Positions 1 through 7,525 of a stretch of DNA of 35,260 nucleotides are shown here, piece by piece. Position numbers and translations under genes: made by a program. The notes beneath the pieces are model-generated. The model was not told where the DNA came from, did not search any database, and saw nothing but the letters and a program-made list of their open reading frames with translations. This stretch comes from an uncultured bacterium (GTDB taxonomy: Bacteria; Actinomycetota; Coriobacteriia; Coriobacteriales; Coriobacteriaceae), in assembly GCA_905214525.1 (NCBI GenBank), contig CAJMMN010000025.1, forward strand, positions 1-35,260, read 5' to 3'. Within the stretch, counting starts at the first letter, position 1, and each line of letters starts with the position of its first letter.

Positions 1-24
1 GCTGCGGAAACGCGGGGTCCGTTC

Positions 25-98
25 AGGCTGTTGCGTTGAGATTGAAAATCAACCCCTGCTATCGAACCCCTTGATTCTCATTTTCATTGCAACAGCCT
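25..98. repeat. Imperfect 28-bp inverted repeat with iron-box-like arms
   Basis: The arm at 25-52 is the reverse complement of 71-98 at 23 of 28 positions, with an 18-nt loop. Each arm contains an A/T-rich semi-palindrome (TTGAGATTGAAAATCAA and TTGATTCTCATTTTCA) that resembles a Fur-type 7-1-7 box. The arms lie between a possible plus-strand ORF tail ending at 39 and a broken minus-strand gene ending at 105. The element could be a bidirectional transcription stop or cruciform, or paired regulator sites. No strong T-run follows either arm, so the terminator reading is weak, and the Fur reading is only resemblance. Confidence 0.5.
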
Positions 99-121
99 CA
101 GGACTCAGCGCAACGCGTTGC
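71..121. repeat. 51-bp dispersed repeat, copy 1, with GC palindrome
   Basis: This stretch matches 35210-35260 at 49 of 51 positions in the same orientation. It contains the start of a perfect 18-bp palindrome (107-124, AGCGCAACGCGTTGCGCT). On the minus strand the palindrome encodes the last residues (NALR and stop) of a reading frame, and the rest lies just downstream of that frame. The repeat is therefore probably the shared 3' end of a multicopy gene family plus its downstream region. Confidence 0.7.
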
Positions 122-424
122 GCTCGGTGTCCCTATTTTCATAAAAGGCCCAGCAGTAGGACGCAAGCAAATTGGGCTTTTTGGTTTTAGAGATCGTGTC
201 AGAGGAGTTGATTTCAGCCAGCTTGGCTAACATTGCAGCCATTGCTTCTGTCTTAGTCTTGCAGTGAACCGTATAAGTTGGGGCTCGTTTATAGCGCCCC
301 GTTTCTTTGAATAGTTTTCAACAATTCATTGAGTGCGGTTTGGCTAAAGCTGTTAGTAATATGTTGGTAAAAGCGTAGGTGCAGCTAGCGGAGGTAAAAG
401 ACACAAACTGCCATGTTTATCTGC
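105..424 (-). pseudogene. Broken gene remnant of unknown family
   Basis: Reading the minus strand, about 68 codons are open from near 311 down to a TGA at 105-107, with ordinary protein-like composition. The C-terminus reads about FYENRDTERNALR. Upstream of about 311 the frame hits a stop, but protein-like sequence (around NSFSQTALNELLKTIQ) continues in another frame. An in-frame stop near 389 breaks that frame too. No credible start or ribosome binding site is visible. I do not recognise the family. The 3' end recurs at the right edge of the window, so an intact relative may lie just outside it. Confidence 0.4.
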
Positions 425-481
425 GATTATATGGTGTTCAATGACGCTGGATGAATGGTAGGGGGTGGCATTAAATCATAT

Positions 482-526
482 CTCCTAAAGCGGGTGTCGA
501 CGGTCCGAATCCACCCGGGGGCACCA
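482..526 (+). other. 3' half of a tRNA-Arg(CCT), probable integration-site remnant
   Basis: The sequence follows tRNA spacing exactly from the anticodon loop onward. There is a 7-nt loop CTCCTAA (482-488, anticodon CCT at 484-486), a 5-nt stem strand, a 5-nt variable loop, a 5-nt T-stem strand, a 7-nt T-loop TCCGAAT (504-510), a 5-nt stem strand, a 7-nt acceptor strand CGGGGGC, a discriminator A and an encoded CCA (524-526). The T-stem has two mismatches, the anticodon stem does not pair with 477-481, and no 5' acceptor strand or D-arm is visible. It is therefore not a functional tRNA. Partial tRNA 3' ends of this kind are typical attachment-site leftovers of integrative elements. Confidence 0.65.
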
Positions 527-536
527 GAGATATGCC

Positions 537-569
537 GAGCCCGGTACCGCAACGGTGCCGGGCTCTTTT
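537..569 (+). terminator. Rho-independent terminator after the tRNA remnant
   Basis: A 12-bp stem (537-548 with 554-565, one G-U pair) closes a GCAAC loop and is followed by TTTT. It sits 10 nt after the CCA end of the tRNA-Arg remnant, where a tRNA gene terminator is expected, so it was probably carried along with the tRNA 3' end. Confidence 0.8.
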
Positions 570-714
570 GGTCTTGAATGCGAACGGCCTTACCGTCCTT
601 TATTTCGTGCAGATAATGATGCCCCCAAGAGATGGAACTCTTCGGATAAACTTTACTTTTATATCGCATCAGACAATAGCCCCAGTTAATTAATGGGATA
701 ATGGAAAACTACAT

Positions 715-789
715 ATGAAAGAGAATAGAGGAGCAAGGGCGGTCTTTATCCCTCACACCTCGCCAAAAGGGGAAAGGATCATCGAATGA
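715..789 (+). CDS. Possible 24-residue leader ORF
   Basis: An ATG at 715 opens 24 codons that end in TGA at 787-789. This stop overlaps the ATG of the solute-binding lipoprotein gene by the ATGA arrangement used in translational coupling. The ribosome binding site of the next gene (around 771-780) lies inside it. There is no good ribosome binding site ahead of 715 and the peptide has no recognisable motif. It may be a leader peptide or chance. Confidence 0.2.
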   Translation: MKENRGARAVFIPHTSPKGERIIE

Positions 790-1985
790 AGAGAAAGATG
801 ATCGGCCGTGCACTCCTAGCGTTTGCGTGTTCCGTGGTACTGCTTGCCGGCACGCTGGTGGGCTGCGGGGGTTCGGGTGCGGCGGGATCCGATGGCGAAC
901 ACGAGGCAATAACCATCATGGCACCTTTCCGCAACGTCAGCGCGTTCAAGGACATGGTTGCCGAGAAGTACCCGGAGATCAACCTCGAGATCATCCCTTA
1001 CAGCGGTAAGAACTACACTGCGTACGCCCAGGCATCCCTTAAAGCGGACGATATGTCGGACATCTACTTTGCGACCGTGTATGAGCCGAGCTACGAGCAC
1101 GTGGGCGACAAGCTCATCGACTTGTCAGGCAATGATTTTACTGACAAATACACCGAGGCCCGCCTCCAAGACGTGACAGACAACGGTGCCATCTACATGC
1201 TGCCCACCTGCTACAGCTGTCTGGGCATTACCTACAACAAGACGCTGCTTAAAGAGCATGGCTGGGAGCTTCCCACTAACTTAAAAGAGCTCGAGGAGCT
1301 TGCATCCAAGGCCAAGGAGGCAGGCGTGAACCTCTGCCTCACCCAGATTCAGTACCCGGGCTTTGGCTTCCAGTATTGGTGCAACATCCTCGACACCAGC
1401 TTCTTCAACACCCCTGATGGCGTCCGGTGGCGTGCCGACTTCCTTGACGGCAAGGCCACGGTCGCAGGGTCTGAGGAGTTAAAGACGGCTATGGAGGACC
1501 TCGACAAGTGGCGTGACTTGGGCATGCTCAACGATGGGGGCGACCCTGTTAGTGATGATGTTACGAGGGAGGAGTTTGCCAAGGGCAACACCCTCTTCAT
1601 GCTCGGCAACAACAACGACTTCTCCGACGGTGACACCACGGACGAGTTCGGCTTGATGCCCTATCTGTCAAAGGATGGCAGAGACAATGCCTTTATTCTG
1701 CAAACCACGAGTTATGTGGGCCTGAACAAGCATCTGCAGGATTCCGGTAACGAGCAAAAGCTCGAGGATGCCCTGCATGTGATGGAGGTTTTCTCCACGG
1801 TCGAGGGCATGCAAGCCTTCAACTCCGCGTACAGCGACTCCACGCTGCTGCCGCTCAAGGATTATACGCCCAAGGCCGACGGCTATTATGCGGAGATCTT
1901 GGACCAGATCACGAGGGCCTCACCGCTCCGTTTATATACTCTGGCTGGGAAGATCTCATCGTTCCCATCGGAAATGCAGGTCTAG
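786..1985 (+). CDS. Extracellular solute-binding lipoprotein, N-terminal part (frameshifted)
   Basis: The product starts with a lipoprotein signal: basic residues, a hydrophobic stretch and a lipobox LVGC with the Cys near residue 27. A family 1-type ABC solute-binding fold typical of sugar receptors follows, starting with ITIMAPFRN. The start ATG has GGGGAAAGGA just upstream. The frame runs to 1985, but the last 20 or so codons look like wrong-frame sequence. From 1916 the other frame reads GLTAPFIYSGWEDLIVPIG and continues smoothly into the ORF that follows. One base was therefore probably lost around 1914-1917. No permease genes are adjacent, and a sensor kinase follows directly, so the protein may present a ligand to that kinase rather than to a transporter. 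That role is an inference. Confidence 0.8.
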   Translation: MKRKMIGRALLAFACSVVLLAGTLVGCGGSGAAGSDGEHEAITIMAPFRNVSAFKDMVAEKYPEINLEIIPYSGKNYTAYAQASLKADDMSDIYFATVYEPSYEHVGDKLIDLSGNDFTDKYTEARLQDVTDNGAIYMLPTCYSCLGITYNKTLLKEHGWELPTNLKELEELASKAKEAGVNLCLTQIQYPGFGFQYWCNILDTSFFNTPDGVRWRADFLDGKATVAGSEELKTAMEDLDKWRDLGMLNDGGDPVSDDVTREEFAKGNTLFMLGNNNDFSDGDTTDEFGLMPYLSKDGRDNAFILQTTSYVGLNKHLQDSGNEQKLEDALHVMEVFSTVEGMQAFNSAYSDSTLLPLKDYTPKADGYYAEILDQITRASPLRLYTLAGKISSFPSEMQV

Positions 1986-2587
1986 ACTACATCAAGGGTA
2001 AGGCCAGCTTGGCCGACTTCGAGACGGCAATCGACGACAGCCAGTCCCTCATTGTGGACAACAAGTCTCAGGTGTTCACCACGGTTACGAAGAAACTCGA
2101 TACGGACGCCTGCGCCAAGCTCGTCGGAATCTGCTTTGCCAAGGCGACGGGTAGCGACCTGGCACTCATCTCAACCAACAAGTACTATCCCTACTCCGGC
2201 ACCCGCGACGAGCTCAACGTCGACGGCGTGAGTGGTGCGCTCTTTGCCGGCGACGTTACGGACATGGAGATCTCCTCCATCGTCCCCACGGGTTGGACTG
2301 ATAACATCAAGACCGTCACGCTTGCGGGCAAGCGCGTCAAGGACCTGATGGACTCCGGTTACGACCGTGCGGGCGATGGCAATGTCTACCCTTACGTGCT
2401 CGCCGCTCCGGAAGGCTTTAAGATCGACGACAACGCTACCTACAAGGTCGCCGTTGCGGGTGTGACCGATGAGGTGGCCAAGGAGGGCAATCTTGAGGAC
2501 AGCGGCGTGCTCGGTCTGGATGCCATGAAAGAGTACCTGAGCAAGTTTGAGACCCTATCTCCCGCGGATGTAGCTTGGAACGATTAG
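1916..2587 (+). pseudogene. C-terminal part of the frameshifted solute-binding protein
   Basis: This frame continues the solute-binding protein after the presumed single-base deletion and ends at TAG 2585-2587. The downstream part (about 2070-2560) resembles the C-terminal domain of 5'-nucleotidases: a stretch on loss of a sugar-phosphate-like receptor site, then VTLAGKRVKDLMDSG, reminiscent of the family's LTGAQLKDLLE-type segment. The original protein would then be a solute-binding domain joined to a nucleotidase-C-like domain, about 600 residues in all. The first ATG in this frame (2009) has no ribosome binding site, which argues against an independent gene. A sequencing error rather than a true mutation is possible. 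Confidence 0.65.
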
Positions 2588-5286
2588 TGCCGAATCATAA
2601 CGATAAACAAAGAGCTCTGCGTTCGCTCGTGCTCAAGCGCGCGGATGCGGACTTCTCCGCAAAGCAAGCCAAAACGGTGTTCATGGTGTTTCTCGCCATC
2701 GTCATCGCGGGTGCCTTGCTGTTCTTGAATATGTACGGTCGCTACAACGATCGCGTGCTCTACGAGGAGCGTCTCAGCCAGATGGGCGAGGTGACCACGG
2801 AGCTCTTTGACGGCCTCGACGATATCATCGACAGCAAATGGCACGCCGTTGACACGCAGGTCAACTATCTGTGCGATGAGAGCCCGCAGGATGTGGAAGC
2901 GCTCGTGTCCCTCATGGAGAGGCAGCACCGTTTGGCTAATCTTGGGGACGAGGGCACCGATATCATCATGGTTGACGACAAGGGGCGCTACTACACCCAG
3001 ACGGGCCCCAAGGGGTCCATGCAGGAGATGGATCATCTGCTTGGCAATCCCGAGCGCATCAACTACGTGACCACTACGATGACGACCAACAAGACCTTGA
3101 TGGTGTTTCTCGAGCGCCTTGAGCAGCCTGTTCGTCTGTCGCTTGGCGACGGCCAAGATACCAAGATCGTTTACGCCGGCCTTCTGTGCAATATGGAGGA
3201 GCTCGAGCCCTATTTCTCATGCGAGGCATATGACGGGGCGAACAACGTCATCGTTGTCGACAACGACGGCTCCAAACTCTTCAGCAGCAACAACAGCCCG
3301 ATCAGGGGACACAACGCCTTCAGCGTCTTGAAGCAGATGCGGTACCTGCACGGCAGCTCCTTTGACAAGGCTGCCGCAGAGCTTGAGGCAAATGGCGTCG
3401 CTTATTCGAACGCCGTACTTGACGACGAGGAGTACTACTACGCCTTGAGTCGCATGGACAGCGCCGATTGGACGCTCGTCTTCCTGGTGCCGGCTCGCTA
3501 TGTCGCGACAAATACCGTTGAGCTCGTCAACACGACGGTTAAGCTCGTCATGGGCTTTGCGTTTGCGCTCGTGACAGCATGCGCTGTGGCGATTTACATT
3601 GTCTTGCGTGCCAAGCAGCGCCAGGTGCTCGAGATCGAGCATAAGAACGCAGAGGGCCTCAAGCGCGTCAACGCCGAGCTCGACACCAAGAACGAGGAGC
3701 TTGAGTTTGCGGTGCGCGATGCCCAGGTGGCGCGCTCCCAGGCAGAGGCCTCCAACCACGCCAAGAGCGATTTTCTCGCCAACATGTCTCACGATATCCG
3801 CACGCCTATGAATGCCATCGTCGGCATTACAAATCTCATAGAGCACGGGACGACTAGCCCGGAGCAGCTTGCGGACTACATCCAGAAAATCAAACTCTCG
3901 AGCAATCACATGCTCAGCCTTATCAACGACATCCTCGACATGAGCAAGATCGAGTCCGACAAGGTCGAATTGCAACTCGTGCCGGTGAGCCTGGCGGAGC
4001 AGATCAACCAAGTTGACAACATTATCCGTGCCCAAGCCTTGGGACGCCATCACGGGTTCCATATCTTCGTCAACGACCTGCGCCACGAGTATCTTGTTGC
4101 CGATGGTGTCAGGCTGCGGCAGACCATCCTTAACCTACTTTCCAACGCGGTCAAGTACACGCCGGACGGCGGTCAGGTCGAGCTCAGCATCACGGAGCTT
4201 AACAGCGGCGATGCCGACTATGCGCGCTTGCTTTTCGAGGTGACCGACACGGGCATCGGCATGGATGAGGAGTTCCTCAAGTACATCTTTGACCCGTTCT
4301 CCCGCGCGGAGTCCTCGGGTACGAACAAAGTCCAGGGTACGGGCCTGGGCATGGCCATCGCCAAGAACATTGTCGAGCTCATGGGCGGCAGCATCGAGGT
4401 CGAGAGCACGCCGGGTAAGGGTTCGAAGTTTACGGTCGTCCTCGACTTGGCCATCGACAAGAACGCGAGCTACGACATCGGCGTGGGGCGGATGCTGCTT
4501 GTGTGCGGCGAGCAGCGTCTCCAGCGCAATGTCAGCATGCGCTGCGAGGAGGCCGGCATCGTCCTCGATGTTGCAAAGAGCGTTGAGGACGCATGTGCGG
4601 GCGCAGCTGCGCACATGGCAGACGTCATCCTGCTTGCAGGTTGTGTTGACGACCCTGCGCTCGGGGCGAGCATCGCGGCGCTGCGAGAGGCGGCAGGGGA
4701 GGACGGGCCGCTCGTCTTCTGCATCGACTATGCTCTGCGTGGGCAGGTCACCCAGCGCGTCGTGGCTGCCGGAGCCGATGGCTTCGTCTCGCGTCCGTTC
4801 TTCTTGGCGGAGCTCGAGGGCGTCGTGCGCCGCGTCTATGGCAGCACGGCGACGCCGACATCCGATACCTCTGTGCTTAACGGCATGCGCTTCTTGTGCG
4901 CGGAGGACAACCAGCTCAACGCAGAGATTCTCAGCGCGTTGCTCGAGATGAGCGGTGCGAGCTGTGAGGTCTGCCCCGATGGTGCAGCGATTGTCGAGCG
5001 CTTTGCCAGCGTCAAGCCCGGCGAGTTCGACGCCATCCTCATGGACATCCAGATGCCGAGGATGAATGGCTTGGAGGCGACGCGTGCCATTCGCATGGGT
5101 GCTAACCCGCTCGGTGCCGTCATTCCCATCATCGCCATGACGGCGAACGCGTTTTCCGAGGATGTGCGCAGCAGCCTGGAGGCGGGCATGACCGCGCACA
5201 CCTCCAAGCCCATCGACATCAGCCTACTCGAGAAGACGATGGAGAAGCTTGTCGCTCCCCCCCCTCGATCCGGCGGCGATAGCTGA
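2587..5286 (+). CDS. Hybrid sensor histidine kinase with pseudo-receiver and receiver domains
   Basis: The product has about 899 residues. It starts with a membrane segment (about 30-50), an extracytoplasmic sensor region of about 260 residues, a second membrane segment (about 315-337) and a coiled coil. The HisKA box NMSHDIRTPMNAIVG follows with phospho-acceptor His402, then the ATPase motifs LLSNAVKYT, DTGIGM, IFDPFSR and GTGLGMAIAK. A receiver-like domain without the acceptor Asp (ILLAGCVDD) comes next, then a full receiver with acidic pair E773/D774, acceptor Asp820 (LMDIQMP) and a conserved Lys (SKPID). GTG at 2587 overlaps the TAG of the preceding frame; a TTG at 2575 is the alternative start. 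Coupling suggests the lipoprotein supplies its signal. No DNA-binding partner is nearby. A run of eight C near 5257 makes the last dozen residues less certain. Confidence 0.9.
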   Translation: MPNHNDKQRALRSLVLKRADADFSAKQAKTVFMVFLAIVIAGALLFLNMYGRYNDRVLYEERLSQMGEVTTELFDGLDDIIDSKWHAVDTQVNYLCDESPQDVEALVSLMERQHRLANLGDEGTDIIMVDDKGRYYTQTGPKGSMQEMDHLLGNPERINYVTTTMTTNKTLMVFLERLEQPVRLSLGDGQDTKIVYAGLLCNMEELEPYFSCEAYDGANNVIVVDNDGSKLFSSNNSPIRGHNAFSVLKQMRYLHGSSFDKAAAELEANGVAYSNAVLDDEEYYYALSRMDSADWTLVFLVPARYVATNTVELVNTTVKLVMGFAFALVTACAVAIYIVLRAKQRQVLEIEHKNAEGLKRVNAELDTKNEELEFAVRDAQVARSQAEASNHAKSDFLANMSHDIRTPMNAIVGITNLIEHGTTSPEQLADYIQKIKLSSNHMLSLINDILDMSKIESDKVELQLVPVSLAEQINQVDNIIRAQALGRHHGFHIFVNDLRHEYLVADGVRLRQTILNLLSNAVKYTPDGGQVELSITELNSGDADYARLLFEVTDTGIGMDEEFLKYIFDPFSRAESSGTNKVQGTGLGMAIAKNIVELMGGSIEVESTPGKGSKFTVVLDLAIDKNASYDIGVGRMLLVCGEQRLQRNVSMRCEEAGIVLDVAKSVEDACAGAAAHMADVILLAGCVDDPALGASIAALREAAGEDGPLVFCIDYALRGQVTQRVVAAGADGFVSRPFFLAELEGVVRRVYGSTATPTSDTSVLNGMRFLCAEDNQLNAEILSALLEMSGASCEVCPDGAAIVERFASVKPGEFDAILMDIQMPRMNGLEATRAIRMGANPLGAVIPIIAMTANAFSEDVRSSLEAGMTAHTSKPIDISLLEKTMEKLVAPPPRSGGDS

Positions 5287-5348
5287 CGAATAAGCGCCGG
5301 CAATGCGCTGGCGCTAAGGCAGGCCTCCGACGTCTACCTATATGCAAA

Positions 5349-5379
5349 GCGCCCGCTTGCCGGGGGAGCAAGCGGGCGC
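5349..5379. terminator. Bidirectional hairpin between converging genes
   Basis: A perfect 12-bp GC-rich stem (5349-5360 with 5368-5379, arm GCGCCCGCTTGC) closes a 7-nt loop between the 3' ends of the histidine kinase (plus) and pknB (minus). T-runs are short on both sides, so it is a plausible but not ideal intrinsic terminator for either strand. Confidence 0.65.
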
Positions 5380-5431
5380 CTGTGAGCGAATATGTTTGCG
5401 TTGAGAGCTGGAATGAGCGGTGGGGTGGCGA

Positions 5432-7393
5432 CTAGTTGGTCGTACCGGAATCGTTACCCGTGCCCGAGCCAGAGCCCGAACCCGAGCCAGAAATCGAAAC
5501 CGTCAGCGTAATCGTGTTGTCGGTGGACTGCTTGCCGGTGGGGGAGACGCCCGTAACGGTGGCATCCTCGTTACCGCTCACGGGATTGCCGTTCTGGTCA
5601 CAGAAGCCAATGTTATAGAAACCGGCGTTGTTGAGCGCGGTAACGGCGGCGGAAATGCTCTTGCCGTATAGGTTGCCCGGGACGGAGGCCTTGCCGGACT
5701 TCTTGGCAATGACGACGGTAATCGTGGCGCCGGGCTTCTGCTTGCCGCTGGGGTTCCAGCTGATCACGGTGCCCTCGGTAACCGAGTCGTTCTCCTGGTA
5801 GCTCACGTCGACGCCAAAGCCTGCCATATCGAGGGCGTTGCGCGCCTGGGCCTCGGTCATGTCGGTCAGGTCGGGGACGGACGTGGTATCCGGGCCGCTC
5901 GAGACCTTATACGAGATGGTCGTGCCCTTCTCGACTTCCTTACCGGCTTTGGTGCCCTGCTCAAAGACCTGGCCCTCATCGGCCTCGTTGGCCTCCTCGG
6001 AGGCGTTGCCCTTCAGGCCAACGCTTGCCAGCGCGGCTTCTGCCTGGTCCTTGGTCAGGCCGACAAGCTGGGGAACCTCAACCTTCTCGGAGGGCTTGGG
6101 GCCCTTGGAGATCACCAGGTTCACCTTGGTGCCCTTGGCCTTCTTGGTGTGGCCGTTGGGCGTTTGCTCGGCGACCTTGCCTTCGTCGACATCGTCGTTG
6201 TAGCTTTGGTCGATGGTGCCGACCTCGAGGCCGGCTTCCTTGATCAGCTCGACGGCAGTCTGCTGGTCCTTGCCCAGCACGTCGGGCACGGGGACCTGCT
6301 CGCCGCCAAAGAGCCCAGTAGCAAAGGCCACAACGATGCCGATGACGGCAACAGCTGCCACCACAGCGGCGATGATCTTGTTCTTGTTGGATTTGGGCTT
6401 TTCGACCTCGTAGGAGCCGGTGGAGCCCGAAACCGAGCTACGGGCGGTATTCTGGCCGCTCACGCCCGAGACGGGACGCACCATGGCGCGCGTCTGATCG
6501 GAAAGCTCGCGAGTCTTGGTGGCGCCCAGCTCACCGGGGGCACCGATGATGCGCGTGGGCTCCGAGATGTTAACGGCACGGCCCGACAGGTAGCTGTTGA
6601 GCACCTGACGCAGCTCGTCAGCGGTCTGGAAGCGGTTTGCCGGGTCCTTCTCCATGCACTTGAGGATGATGCGCTCAAGGTCGGCGTCGACACCGGAGTT
6701 GATCTGGCTTGGCGGAATAGGCAGCTCGTTGACCTGCTTGAGTGCGACCGAGATAGCGTCGTCACCGTCAAAGGGAACGCGGCCGGTGGCACACTCGTAC
6801 ATCACGACGCCCAGCGAGTAGGTATCCGAGGTGGGGCCGAGGTCCTGACCGCGGGTCTGCTCGGGGCTGACGTAGTGGGCAGTTCCCAGCACGTTGTTGT
6901 CTTGCGTGAGGTGGCTGTTCTTGGCGCGCGCGATGCCAAAGTCCATGACCTTGATGTTGCCGTCGGGCAGCACCATGATGTTCTGCGGCTTGATGTCGCG
7001 GTGGATGATCTCGTGCTTGTGGGCGACCGAGAGTGCAGAGCTGATCTGCGATCCGATCTGGGCGACCTTCTTGGGGTCGAGGGCGCCGTGGCTCTTGATT
7101 CCGCTCTTAAGGTCAGTGCCGCGCAGGTACTCCATGACGATGTAATAGGTGTCGCCGTCCTTGCCCCAATCGTAGACGCCCACGATATAGGGGGAGGAGA
7201 GACCGGCTGCTGCCTGGGCCTCCTGTTTAAAGCGTGCGGCGAAGGTTGCGTCGCCAGCATACTGTGGCAGCATGATCTTGACGGCTACCGTGCGGTCGAG
7301 GACCTGGTCCTGTGCACGGTAGACGGTCGCCATGCCGCCTGTTCCCACCTTATCCTTGAGGAGGTATCTTCCCCCGAGGACCCTCTGTTCCAT
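5432..7393 (-). CDS. pknB: Ser/Thr protein kinase PknB with extracellular PASTA repeats
   Basis: The kinase domain (about 1-275) has the glycine loop GTGGMA, catalytic Lys39 (VAVKIML), HRDIKPQN with Asp133, DFG at 151-153 and the activation-segment motif SPEQ. A Ser/Thr-rich juxtamembrane region precedes one membrane segment (about 335-357). Four PASTA-type repeats of about 65 residues follow, the family's sensor for peptidoglycan and lipid II, ending in a Ser-Gly tail. ATG 7393 is preferred because AGGAG precedes it; ATG 7408 has no ribosome binding site. It is the last gene of the wall-growth cluster, 132 bp after the RodA-PbpA gene, a gap that could hold its own promoter. Known targets of this family include FHA proteins, the PstP phosphatase and wall enzymes. 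Confidence 0.95.
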   Translation of the reverse strand: MEQRVLGGRYLLKDKVGTGGMATVYRAQDQVLDRTVAVKIMLPQYAGDATFAARFKQEAQAAAGLSSPYIVGVYDWGKDGDTYYIVMEYLRGTDLKSGIKSHGALDPKKVAQIGSQISSALSVAHKHEIIHRDIKPQNIMVLPDGNIKVMDFGIARAKNSHLTQDNNVLGTAHYVSPEQTRGQDLGPTSDTYSLGVVMYECATGRVPFDGDDAISVALKQVNELPIPPSQINSGVDADLERIILKCMEKDPANRFQTADELRQVLNSYLSGRAVNISEPTRIIGAPGELGATKTRELSDQTRAMVRPVSGVSGQNTARSSVSGSTGSYEVEKPKSNKNKIIAAVVAAVAVIGIVVAFATGLFGGEQVPVPDVLGKDQQTAVELIKEAGLEVGTIDQSYNDDVDEGKVAEQTPNGHTKKAKGTKVNLVISKGPKPSEKVEVPQLVGLTKDQAEAALASVGLKGNASEEANEADEGQVFEQGTKAGKEVEKGTTISYKVSSGPDTTSVPDLTDMTEAQARNALDMAGFGVDVSYQENDSVTEGTVISWNPSGKQKPGATITVVIAKKSGKASVPGNLYGKSISAAVTALNNAGFYNIGFCDQNGNPVSGNEDATVTGVSPTGKQSTDNTITLTVSISGSGSGSGSGTGNDSGTTN

Positions 7394-7525
7394 TCCTGCT
7401 CCTAACATAACTATTCGCTCAACGATGTGTGTAGTACCTACGATGTGGCCGCTGGGGCCGTGTGGCGCGTTGCCGCTAACTCTTCGGCCGCGGCGCGCCT
7501 CGGGTGTCCGATTCGATCATGGGCA

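Noticed and set aside
427..669. 80-codon minus-strand ORF containing WIRTVDTRFRRYDL
   Set aside because: That peptide is the reverse reading of the tRNA-Arg remnant, a common false ORF over tRNA sequences.
1905..1925. Programmed frameshift in the solute-binding protein
   Set aside because: No recognised slippery heptamer or downstream stimulator is seen; simple indel or sequencing error is more likely.
6149..7405. Open frame of 418 codons on the plus strand opposite pknB
   Set aside because: It is antisense to a gene with certain motifs and has no protein-like domains of its own.
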